Of a stretch of DNA of 7,805 nucleotides, positions 1 to 5,789 are shown one piece after another (positions within the stretch are counted from its first letter, which is position 1; every line of letters starts with the position of its first letter). The stretch covers positions 1-7,805 of the forward strand of contig JAUWKC010000069.1 of assembly GCA_030607345.1 (NCBI GenBank), read 5' to 3'. A model generated the notes under the pieces. The model searched no databases and was not told the origin of the DNA. It worked only from the letters and a program-made list of their open reading frames with translations. This stretch comes from Planctomycetota bacterium. GTDB lineage: Bacteria > Planctomycetota > Phycisphaerae > Sedimentisphaerales > SG8-4. Both the position numbers and the translations under genes were made by a program.

Positions 1-2
1 CC

Positions 3-146
3 TCGCCGCTGCCAAAGGCTACTTCGAAACATGACCACTACGAGGCTGTAACCGGCGCCGATACGCTGATGACGGCAATGCTGAGACTGTGGGCTGCAAA
101 GACCCACCCCGACCTGAAGCTTCAACTTGTTTATTGCGACCGCTAA
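3..146 (+). CDS. C-terminal end of an unrecognised protein (5' partial)
   Basis: An open frame enters from the left edge and ends at TAA 144-146, giving 47 residues that finish with DLKLQLVYCDR. The other two forward frames meet stops within the first 50 bases, and codon use looks like that of the genes downstream, so this is probably a genuine gene end. The visible part contains HDHYEAVTGADTLM and then a helix-like stretch rich in Leu, Met and Ala. I do not recognise the family and assign no function. The start and most of the protein lie outside the window. The stop codon sits at the edge of an inverted repeat (146-155 with 205-214), and the last codons contain one arm (127-138) of a second one. 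It could share a transcript with the dehydrogenase 140 bases downstream, but nothing visible proves this. Confidence 0.6.
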   Translation, partial: SPLPKATSKHDHYEAVTGADTLMTAMLRLWAAKTHPDLKLQLVYCDR

Positions 147-214
147 ATTTGCTTGGGAGATTTCCAAAAGCCCGGCGTCTTACGCAATAAACAACTTATT
201 GCGGCAAGCAAATT
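127..214 (+). repeat. overlapping, mutually exclusive inverted repeats before the dehydrogenase
   Basis: Three perfect inverted repeats share this stretch. TTGTTTATTGCG (127-138) is the reverse complement of 183-194 (12 bp). CGCAATAA (183-190) pairs with TTATTGCG (196-203), an 8-bp stem with a 5-base loop. AATTTGCTTG (146-155) pairs with CAAGCAAATT (205-214), a 10-bp stem enclosing the hairpin. Because 183-190 can pair with either side, the RNA has two alternative folds. The left arm at 127-138 lies inside the last codons of the upstream gene. No T-run follows, so this is not a standard intrinsic terminator. A regulatory role is inference; the repeats themselves are directly visible. Confidence 0.6.
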
Positions 215-219
215 ATTGA

Positions 220-248
220 TTGACAGGACAAACGACACCTCTTAGTCT
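220..248 (+). promoter_or_regulatory. weak sigma-70-like promoter candidate for the dehydrogenase-cinA pair
   Basis: A perfect -35 hexamer TTGACA lies at 220-225. At a 17-base spacing the -10 position reads TAGTCT (243-248), which matches consensus at only three of six bases. It would start transcription about 30 bases before the dehydrogenase start codon. The poor -10 makes this tentative; it could need an activator or be chance. Confidence 0.3.
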
Positions 249-277
249 CTTACAAGCCTGAATGTGTCTGTCTTACC

Positions 278-282
278 GGAGG
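278..282 (+). promoter_or_regulatory. ribosome binding site of the dehydrogenase
   Basis: GGAGG lies four bases upstream of ATG 287-289. The spacing is slightly short but usable, and it supports this ATG as the start. Confidence 0.7.
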
Positions 283-286
283 ACTT

Positions 287-1330
287 ATGAAAGCAGTCGC
301 GCTAACGGGCGTTCGGCAAATGGAGCTGGTTGAGCGGCCGAACCCGGACATTGAAAAAGATGATGATGTTCTGCTCAGAGTCGAGCTGGTGGGTATCTGC
401 GGCTCGGACATGCACTACTACGAAAGAGGCACTATCGGCTCAGAGGCGGTCGAGTATCCTTTTGTCATAGGTCATGAGTGCGCGGCCACCGTCACGGCCG
501 TCGGCAGGGGGGTAAGCCGGGTCAAAGTCGGCGACCGGGTTGCAGTCGAACCCGGCATTGTCTGTGGCAATTGCGACCAGTGCAGAGCGGGCAGAGAGAA
601 TACCTGTCGGAATATGAAATTCCTTGGCTGCACCGGACAGATGCCGGGATGTCTGTGTGAGTACATTGTTATGCCTGAGCAGTGCTGTTTTCCGGTCGGC
701 GACAAACTAAGTTTAGCCGAGGCCGTGTTGTGTGAACCGCTGGCCATAGCGGTATATGCCGTCAGACAGGCGGCCCTGTGGCCCGATTCGCACATTGCCA
801 TCCTCGGTGCAGGGCCGATAGGTCTTAGCTGCCTGGTAACCGCTGCTGCTGAAGGAGTGAATTCCATCTATGTTACCGATAAGGTCCCCGAAAGAGTTCA
901 GGTCGCACAAAACGCAGCGGCAACCTGGGCCGGCAACCCCGACCGGCAGGATATCGTCAAAGAGATTCTGAAACAGCAGCCGACCGGACTGGACGTCGTT
1001 TTCGAATGCGCAGGCCAGCAGGACACAATCGATCAGGCCGTCGAACTGATGAAACCGGGCGGCAAAATCATGCTCATAGGCATCCCCGAAACGGACACAG
1101 TCTCTTTTGTTATCGAAAGGATTCGCAGGGAAGAAGTCACCATAGTAAACGTCAGAAGGCAAAACAAGTGCACCCAGGACGCTATCGATTCAGTGGCTTG
1201 CGGTAGGAGCAGCGTTGATTTTATGGCGACCCACAAATTCAAACCTGAGCAGACGCAGCAGGCTTTTGATATGGTATCCGGTTACCGCAACGGCGTCGTA
1301 AAGGCAATGATTGAAATGCAGGACCAATGA
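287..1330 (+). CDS. zinc-dependent medium-chain dehydrogenase, sorbitol/L-iditol dehydrogenase-like
   Basis: This 347-residue protein has the length and layout of the medium-chain dehydrogenase/reductase family. Its closest match by motif is the sorbitol/xylitol/threonine dehydrogenase branch, which oxidises a secondary alcohol to a ketone with NAD(P) in the cytoplasm. Catalytic zinc ligands are visible as C38 (GICGSD), H63-E64 (GHE) and E150 (CEPLAIA); the Glu at the last position is typical of sorbitol dehydrogenases. Four cysteines (C93, C96, C99, C107) form the structural zinc site. The nucleotide-binding loop is GAGPIG (174-179), and D198 at the end of the second strand (YVTDK) favours NAD over NADP. 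The ATG start has a GGAGG site. The stop overlaps the cinA start by 4 bases (ATGA), indicating an operon. The exact substrate cannot be read from sequence, and threonine or other polyol dehydrogenase activity is possible. Confidence 0.9.
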   Translation: MKAVALTGVRQMELVERPNPDIEKDDDVLLRVELVGICGSDMHYYERGTIGSEAVEYPFVIGHECAATVTAVGRGVSRVKVGDRVAVEPGIVCGNCDQCRAGRENTCRNMKFLGCTGQMPGCLCEYIVMPEQCCFPVGDKLSLAEAVLCEPLAIAVYAVRQAALWPDSHIAILGAGPIGLSCLVTAAAEGVNSIYVTDKVPERVQVAQNAAATWAGNPDRQDIVKEILKQQPTGLDVVFECAGQQDTIDQAVELMKPGGKIMLIGIPETDTVSFVIERIRREEVTIVNVRRQNKCTQDAIDSVACGRSSVDFMATHKFKPEQTQQAFDMVSGYRNGVVKAMIEMQDQ

Positions 1331-2565
1331 GAAAAGCAAGCATAGTCAGTATCGGCAACGAACTTCTCAGCGGTCAGACAGCAGACACTAATGTTTCATA
1401 CCTGGGCGGCAGATTAATCTCGGCAGGCCTGCCCGTCGTATCGGCCTACACCGTGCCGGATGATATAGACGCAATCGTACGAGCAGTGAAACTGGCTCTC
1501 GACGATTCGGATATAGTCATAGCAACAGGAGGTCTGGGCCCGACCGAGGACGACCTGACGCGCCAGGCAATCGCCAAGCTGCTCGGCGTTGAGCTCGAGC
1601 TCAAAGAAGAACTCCTGCAGCAGGTGGAGGAGTTTTTCAAACGCCGGGGTGTGCAAATGAGGCAAAGAAATAGTATTCAGGCCTATATGCCGGCCGGCAC
1701 AAAACCGCTGGGCAACGACATCGGCACAGCGCCCGGAATCATAGCCAAAGTCGGTCAAAAAACTTTTATAGCTTTGCCCGGCGTGCCCTCCGAAATGAAA
1801 CAGATGTTTGAGCAGAGGGTCCTCGAACAACTGAAGGATTTTGCAGCCGGCCAGGCGGTTGTCGTTCGAAAACTAAGGTGCTTCGGGGCGGGTGAGTCGA
1901 ACATAGCTGACTTGCTTGGGGAGACTTTGAAGCGAGACAGAAATCCGCTGATAAATCTCACTGCACAATCGGGAGTTATTACCGTAACCATCAATGCGGC
2001 GGCAAGCGGCAGAACTGAAGCACATCAACTGGTCGAAGATGATGACAAGCTGCTGCGCGGAAAACTCGGAGAGCTGGTTTTCGGCGCCGAGGAGGAGACC
2101 CTGGCTGAGGTGGTCGGTAAAGAGCTTGCCCGGCGAAAAAAAACCCTCGCCGTGGCCGAATCCTGTACAGGAGGTACACTTGCCGGGTTGATAACCGACA
2201 TCCCAGGCGCCAGCGGATATTTCACATTCGGTTGGGTCACTTACAGCAACCAGGCCAAAAACAGCCAGCTCGGAGTTCCCAGACAGTTGTTGGACAAATA
2301 CGGAGCCGTCAGCGAGCAGGTTGCCGAGGCGATGGCCCAAGGCGCAAGAAAAAGGGCCGGCGCCGATATTGCCATCGCTATAACCGGTATAGCCGGACCA
2401 GGCGGTGCAAACGAACAGAAACCTGTTGGTTTAGTATATATCAGCGTGGATGAAGACATCGGCTGCGTGACCGAGCGATACATCTTGCCTGGCGAGAGAG
2501 GTTCAATTCGGCTTCGAGCTTCACTGACGGCTCTGAATATACTCCGCTTGAAACTGCAGAATTGA
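1327..2565 (+). CDS. cinA: CinA: MoaB-like nucleotide domain fused to PncC-type NMN deamidase
   Basis: The 412-residue product is a full-length CinA. The N-terminal half is the MoaB/MogA-like domain, with GNELLSGQTADTN (10-22) and GGLGPTEDD (67-75), the family's nucleotide-binding signatures; in studied homologues this half acts as an ADP-ribose pyrophosphatase. The C-terminal half is the PncC-type nicotinamide mononucleotide amidohydrolase domain, with AESCTGG (277-283, nucleophile S279), YSNQAK (306-311, Y306 and K311) and ITGIAGPGG (352-360). NMN deamidases return NMN to NAD synthesis as nicotinate mononucleotide. The protein is predicted to be cytoplasmic. Translation is probably coupled to the dehydrogenase through the ATGA overlap, and no separate strong ribosome binding site is evident. 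A run of eight A (2136-2143) lies at the junction of the two domains. The stop codon TGA 2563-2565 lies within the -35 box of the next promoter. The name recalls competence induction in Streptococcus; that role is not implied here. Confidence 0.95.
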   Translation: MRKASIVSIGNELLSGQTADTNVSYLGGRLISAGLPVVSAYTVPDDIDAIVRAVKLALDDSDIVIATGGLGPTEDDLTRQAIAKLLGVELELKEELLQQVEEFFKRRGVQMRQRNSIQAYMPAGTKPLGNDIGTAPGIIAKVGQKTFIALPGVPSEMKQMFEQRVLEQLKDFAAGQAVVVRKLRCFGAGESNIADLLGETLKRDRNPLINLTAQSGVITVTINAAASGRTEAHQLVEDDDKLLRGKLGELVFGAEEETLAEVVGKELARRKKTLAVAESCTGGTLAGLITDIPGASGYFTFGWVTYSNQAKNSQLGVPRQLLDKYGAVSEQVAEAMAQGARKRAGADIAIAITGIAGPGGANEQKPVGLVYISVDEDIGCVTERYILPGERGSIRLRASLTALNILRLKLQN

Positions 2566-2590
2566 CTTAGTCGGTTGGAGATGCTATAAT
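2562..2590 (+). promoter_or_regulatory. strong sigma-70-type promoter of the pilus ATPase genes
   Basis: TTGACT (2562-2567) is separated by 17 bases from a perfect TATAAT (2585-2590). TG at 2582-2583 forms an extended -10 (TGCTATAAT). Transcription would start near 2597, about 30 bases before ATG 2627. The -35 box overlaps the cinA stop codon. This lets the motor genes be transcribed independently of the metabolic block. Confidence 0.75.
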
Positions 2591-2626
2591 GATAGTTGCT
2601 TAAATGGATGTTCGACCGGGGTTGAT

Positions 2627-4366
2627 ATGGCGAAAAAACGCAGACATTTGGGGGAAATACTCTACAAGGCAGGAGTGGTTGAAAAACGTGCGCTTATCAG
2701 CGCTATCAAGACTGCCAAGTCTAATAACAAGCGCCTCGGACAGGTTTTGCTTGATTTGGCCCTTGTGGACGAAGAGACGCTCACAAAGGCTCTGGCCAAG
2801 CAGTTCGGCCTGAAGTACATCAATCTCGACCGCACTAATATCCCATCTGAAGCACTCAAACTCGTCCCGGAAGACACCCTCAGAAAACACAACGTTCTGC
2901 CGCTTGGAATGAACAACGGCCGGTTGAAACTTATCATCAGTGACCCGTCTGACCTTGATACGATGGATGCGATTCGCTTCCGCCTGAATACGGAACTCGA
3001 CTGCTATCTCGCCAGTCCTTCCAAGATACGCTCCTATGTTCAGGATACCCTCCAAGGCACAGTCAGCGAAGAAGACGACAGGCTGAAACACAGCATCGAT
3101 GCCACCGCTGCCGAGCTTGCTGAGTCCGGGCACGAATTGCAGGCAGAAGCGCTCCGCGCACAGGGAGCAGACGCCGGCGGTGATGAGGGTCCGGTTATCA
3201 GGCTGGTTAATCTCATAATTGACAACGCCTACTATATGCGGGCCAGTGATATACACGTCGAACCGATGGGGGACCGAGTACGTGTAAGATACCGTGTAGA
3301 CGGTATCTGCCTGGAAAGAGATAACATCCCCAAAAACATGCAGGCGCCGCTGATTACCCGCCTTAAGATTCTCTCCGGCATGGATATTGCCGAGAGAAGA
3401 CTTCCGCAGGACGGGCGAATCAAACGCAAAATAGGCGACCAGGATATCGATTTCCGTGTCTCGGCTCTGCCGGGCTACCACGGAGAGAGCGTCGTATTGA
3501 GAATCCTGCGTCCCGATGCCGTCAATATAGGTATCCAGTCACTCGGGTTTGAACAGGACGATTACGAGAGATTCCAGCGCATAATCAAGAGACCCAACGG
3601 AATCTTTCTGGTTACAGGGCCCACTGGTAGTGGTAAAACAACCACCCTATATGCCGCTCTGCAGGAGCTTAATAAGTCGGATAAGAAAATCATTACCGCA
3701 GAAGACCCGGTCGAGTACAACTTCGATGGTATGAACCAATGCCAGGTGAAAGAGGATATCGGTCTGACCTTCGACAAAATCCTGCGAGCAATGCTTCGTC
3801 AGGCTCCTAATATAATCCTGGTGGGTGAGATTCGAGACGGTGTTGTTGCCGACACGGCCATTCAGGCAGCACTTACAGGCCACCTGGTATTCAGCACGCT
3901 GCACACAAACGACGCCGCAAGTGCCATCACACGTCTGGTTGATATGGGTGTCAAGCCCTTCCTTGTCGCCAGCTCGATACAGGCAATTATGGCCCAAAGG
4001 CTTGTACGCGTCATTTGCGAAAAATGCAAGCAGGTCGACGAAAACCCGGACCCCCATTACTTAAGACTACTTGACATCAGCAAGGATGAGGCTAAAAAGC
4101 ACACCTTTTACAAAGGCGCCGGATGCAGCCAGTGTCAGGACACAGGCTTTAAGGGTCGTATCGCTGCCTTTGAGATGGTCGAGATGAACAACGAACTCAG
4201 AGAACTAGCCTTTGCCAAAGCAACTACCAGCGAGTTGAGAAAAGCAGCCAGGGCGAGCGGAATGAGAACACTGATGGAAGATGGAAAAAATAAGATATTC
4301 AAGGGTATTACAACACCTGGGGAAGTCGCCAGATTATCACAGACCGAAGAGGTTGTGATGGATTAG
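2627..4366 (+). CDS. PilB/GspE-type type IV pilus/secretion assembly ATPase, first paralogue
   Basis: This 579-residue protein is a hexameric motor ATPase of the secretion NTPase superfamily, which powers pilin or pseudopilin assembly from the cytoplasmic face of the inner membrane. The N-terminus (about 7-150) is an MshEN/T2SSE_N region with two 24-residue motifs at 7-30 and 36-59. A charged linker follows (about 150-185). The middle domain has ASDIHVEP (206-213) and MDIAERRLPQDGR (252-264). The ATPase core has Walker A GPTGSGKTT (331-339, K337), an Asp box AEDPVEY (358-364), Walker B Glu E401 in VGEIRD, and a His box GHLVFSTLHT (418-427). CxxC pairs at 464/467 and 500/503 form the zinc site typical of PilB and GspE. 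Oddly, the usual DPD before Walker B reads APN (393-395), and the usual DxET after it reads DGVV (404-407). ATG 2627 is preceded only by a weak GGGG. The gene is followed at once by pilT. PilB versus GspE cannot be settled here. Confidence 0.92.
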   Translation: MAKKRRHLGEILYKAGVVEKRALISAIKTAKSNNKRLGQVLLDLALVDEETLTKALAKQFGLKYINLDRTNIPSEALKLVPEDTLRKHNVLPLGMNNGRLKLIISDPSDLDTMDAIRFRLNTELDCYLASPSKIRSYVQDTLQGTVSEEDDRLKHSIDATAAELAESGHELQAEALRAQGADAGGDEGPVIRLVNLIIDNAYYMRASDIHVEPMGDRVRVRYRVDGICLERDNIPKNMQAPLITRLKILSGMDIAERRLPQDGRIKRKIGDQDIDFRVSALPGYHGESVVLRILRPDAVNIGIQSLGFEQDDYERFQRIIKRPNGIFLVTGPTGSGKTTTLYAALQELNKSDKKIITAEDPVEYNFDGMNQCQVKEDIGLTFDKILRAMLRQAPNIILVGEIRDGVVADTAIQAALTGHLVFSTLHTNDAASAITRLVDMGVKPFLVASSIQAIMAQRLVRVICEKCKQVDENPDPHYLRLLDISKDEAKKHTFYKGAGCSQCQDTGFKGRIAAFEMVEMNNELRELAFAKATTSELRKAARASGMRTLMEDGKNKIFKGITTPGEVARLSQTEEVVMD

Positions 4367-4399
4367 TTGAGCCGGAGAAACTATTCAGGACAAGCGAAA

Positions 4400-5533
4400 A
4401 TGGCAACAGTTAATATGGACAGATTGCTGCATGCCTGTGTTACACAGGATGCATCCGATATACACCTCGTTGTGGGTCGACCACCTGTCTTAAGAATCGA
4501 CGGACGGCTGAGGTCTCTCGAAACAAAGGTCCTTGAGCCTGATGACACGATGGCCTTGATGAAAAGTATAACCCCGGAGCGAAATCAACAGGAACTACAG
4601 GAAGAAGGCGGTACGGACTTCGGCTTTGCCTTCGGTGACAAAGCGCGCTTCCGTGTGGCCGTGTTTCGCCAAAAAAGCAATATCACCGTTGTGCTGCGTC
4701 TCATCCCCACCAAGATTCTGAGCTTTGAGGACATAGGCCTGCCCAAGCTTTGCGCCGCGCTGTGCCGAAGGCCGCGAGGACTCTTCCTGGTTACAGGACC
4801 CACGGGAAGCGGAAAGACCACCACCCTTGCCACTATGATAAACTACATCAATGAAAACTTCGACCGCCATATCGTCACGGTTGAGGACCCCATAGAGTAC
4901 TATCATACGCACAAGAAATCGATTATCAATCAGAGGGAAGTCGGAGTCGACGTGCCGAGTTTCGCCGAAGCCCTCAGACGTGTGCTTCGACAGGACCCCG
5001 ACGTAATTTTCGTGGGCGAATTGCGGGACCTTGAAACAATAGAAGCTGCCATCAGGGCCGCAGAAACAGGCCACCTGGTCTTCAGCACCCTCCATACGAC
5101 GAGCGCAGCAGGTACCATTACGAGGATTATCGACGTCTTTCCGGTAAACCAGCAGGACCAGATTCGCACGCAGTTGAGTATTAACCTTATGGCTGTCCTT
5201 AGCCAGGCGCTATGTCCGCTGGCAATCGGAAAAGGAAGGATGGCGGCGTACGAATTCATGGTTGTTACGCCCGCGATTGCTAACTTGATACGCGAAAACA
5301 AGAGCTATCGAATCGATTCAAGCATCCAAACAGGTAAAAAACTCGGTATGCAACTGCTTGATGAGCACCTGTGGCGACTCTATGACCGCGGAAAGATTAC
5401 ACTGACGGAGATGCTGGATAAAGCGCGTCAACCTGCACCCTTGCAGGATAAGGCCAAGGCCAAGCTGAAAAAACTGCGAGGTGCACAACTGGAGAAGGAA
5501 ACCGAGGACATAGGACCCATTCTGAGAACCTGA
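4400..5533 (+). CDS. pilT: PilT-type twitching motility (pilus retraction) ATPase
   Basis: PilT-type ATPases power pilus disassembly, driving twitching motility or DNA uptake. Counting from ATG 4400 (377 residues), the N-terminal PAS-like domain holds DASDIHL (17-23). The ATPase core carries Walker A GPTGSGKTT (133-141, K139), Asp box VEDPIEY (161-167), Walker B Glu E207 in VGELRD, and His box GHLVFSTLHT (224-233). The PilT hallmark AIANLIRE (292-299), required for retraction in studied homologues, is present. There is no MshEN domain and no zinc cysteine pairs, which separates it from the PilB-like neighbours. A Lys-rich tail of about 25 residues extends past the usual end. The frame is open back to TTG 4367, directly abutting the previous stop, but ATG 4400 has AGGA (4387-4390) nine bases upstream, and ATG 4415 is a further option. 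All three keep the complete domain. It very likely shares a transcript with the upstream ATPase. Confidence 0.92.
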   Translation: MATVNMDRLLHACVTQDASDIHLVVGRPPVLRIDGRLRSLETKVLEPDDTMALMKSITPERNQQELQEEGGTDFGFAFGDKARFRVAVFRQKSNITVVLRLIPTKILSFEDIGLPKLCAALCRRPRGLFLVTGPTGSGKTTTLATMINYINENFDRHIVTVEDPIEYYHTHKKSIINQREVGVDVPSFAEALRRVLRQDPDVIFVGELRDLETIEAAIRAAETGHLVFSTLHTTSAAGTITRIIDVFPVNQQDQIRTQLSINLMAVLSQALCPLAIGKGRMAAYEFMVVTPAIANLIRENKSYRIDSSIQTGKKLGMQLLDEHLWRLYDRGKITLTEMLDKARQPAPLQDKAKAKLKKLRGAQLEKETEDIGPILRT

Positions 5534-5552
5534 AAAAGCCTCCTGTGCTTTT
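5534..5552 (+). terminator. weak hairpin right after the pilT stop, possible partial terminator
   Basis: AAAAGC (5534-5539) pairs with GCTTTT (5547-5552) around a 7-base loop, starting at the base after the pilT stop. The stem has only two G-C pairs and the T-run is four bases long and part of the stem, so strong termination is doubtful. It also competes with the hairpin at 5551-5566. Confidence 0.25.
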
Positions 5553-5719
5553 GCGAAACAGCGCAAGGTGGCAACTTTGCCGCCGGACGCAGGAAACCCT
5601 ATTCTACCTTCCACGCCGCTTTTAGTGGAATTGTACGTCCCGCCGGCTTGGGCTGTGCAAACGGGGTGTAAGAGCTCTGTAGGCAGTCCTATAAACCAAG
5701 TGTCTAAGTTGTAATTTAT
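5534..5719 (+). other. hairpin-rich intergenic region, candidate structured RNA or 3' UTR
   Basis: No gene was found between pilT and the second pilB-like gene. Visible stems in + strand RNA are: TTGCG 5551-5555 with CGCAA 5562-5566 (6-base loop); GGTGGC 5567-5572 with GCCGCC 5579-5584 (6 bp with one G-U, directly abutting the first); TTCCAC 5609-5614 with GTGGAA 5625-5630 (10-base loop); and 5634-5642 with 5662-5670 (9 bp with two G-U, 19-base loop). GGACG 5585-5589 could also pair with CGTCC 5636-5640, enclosing the third stem. Past 5670 I see only an 8-base palindrome, AGAGCTCT (5671-5678). This density of stems is higher than in the other gaps of the window. Whether it is a regulator, a processed 3' end or an old repeat is unknown. 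Confidence 0.4.
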
Positions 5720-5748
5720 TTGCACAACAGTTCTTAATGTCGTATAAT
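5719..5748 (+). promoter_or_regulatory. promoter for the second pilB-like gene and pilC/gspF
   Basis: A perfect -10 TATAAT lies at 5743-5748. Upstream, TTTGCA (5719-5724, 18-base spacer) or TTGCAC (5720-5725, 17-base spacer) serves as a moderate -35. Transcription would start near 5755, about 35 bases before the GTG start. GTTGT (5708-5712) and ACAAC (5724-5728) form a small inverted repeat across the -35 that could be an operator; this is speculative. Confidence 0.6.
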
Positions 5749-5789
5749 ACAATAGACGTTGACAGGAGATTATTTTAAGGCGCGGTGTA

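Noticed and set aside
1006..1242. short open frames in other frames and on the minus strand within the dehydrogenase
   Set aside because: They are shadows of a gene with intact zinc and nucleotide-binding motifs throughout this stretch.
2600..3481. 293-codon open frame on the minus strand
   Set aside because: It lies wholly antisense to the first assembly ATPase, whose family motifs are unmistakable on the plus strand; no recognisable domain or ribosome binding site was seen.
4367..4399. TTG 4367 as the pilT start, directly abutting the previous stop
   Set aside because: The nearest purine-rich site is about 14 bases away and the extra 11 residues precede the normal PilT N-terminus; ATG 4400 with AGGA nine bases upstream is more likely, though TTG is not excluded.
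5551..5600. c-di-GMP-I (GEMM) riboswitch
   Set aside because: The hairpin followed by GACGCA is suggestive, but the GNRA loop, the flanking GGCAAA/AAAGCC arrangement and the second conserved hairpin are not evident, and the nearest promoter lies downstream. Kept only as a hypothesis for a covariance-model search.
5671..5678. AGAGCTCT palindrome as an operator
   Set aside because: An isolated 8-base palindrome is expected by chance in this length and has no second copy in the same gap.
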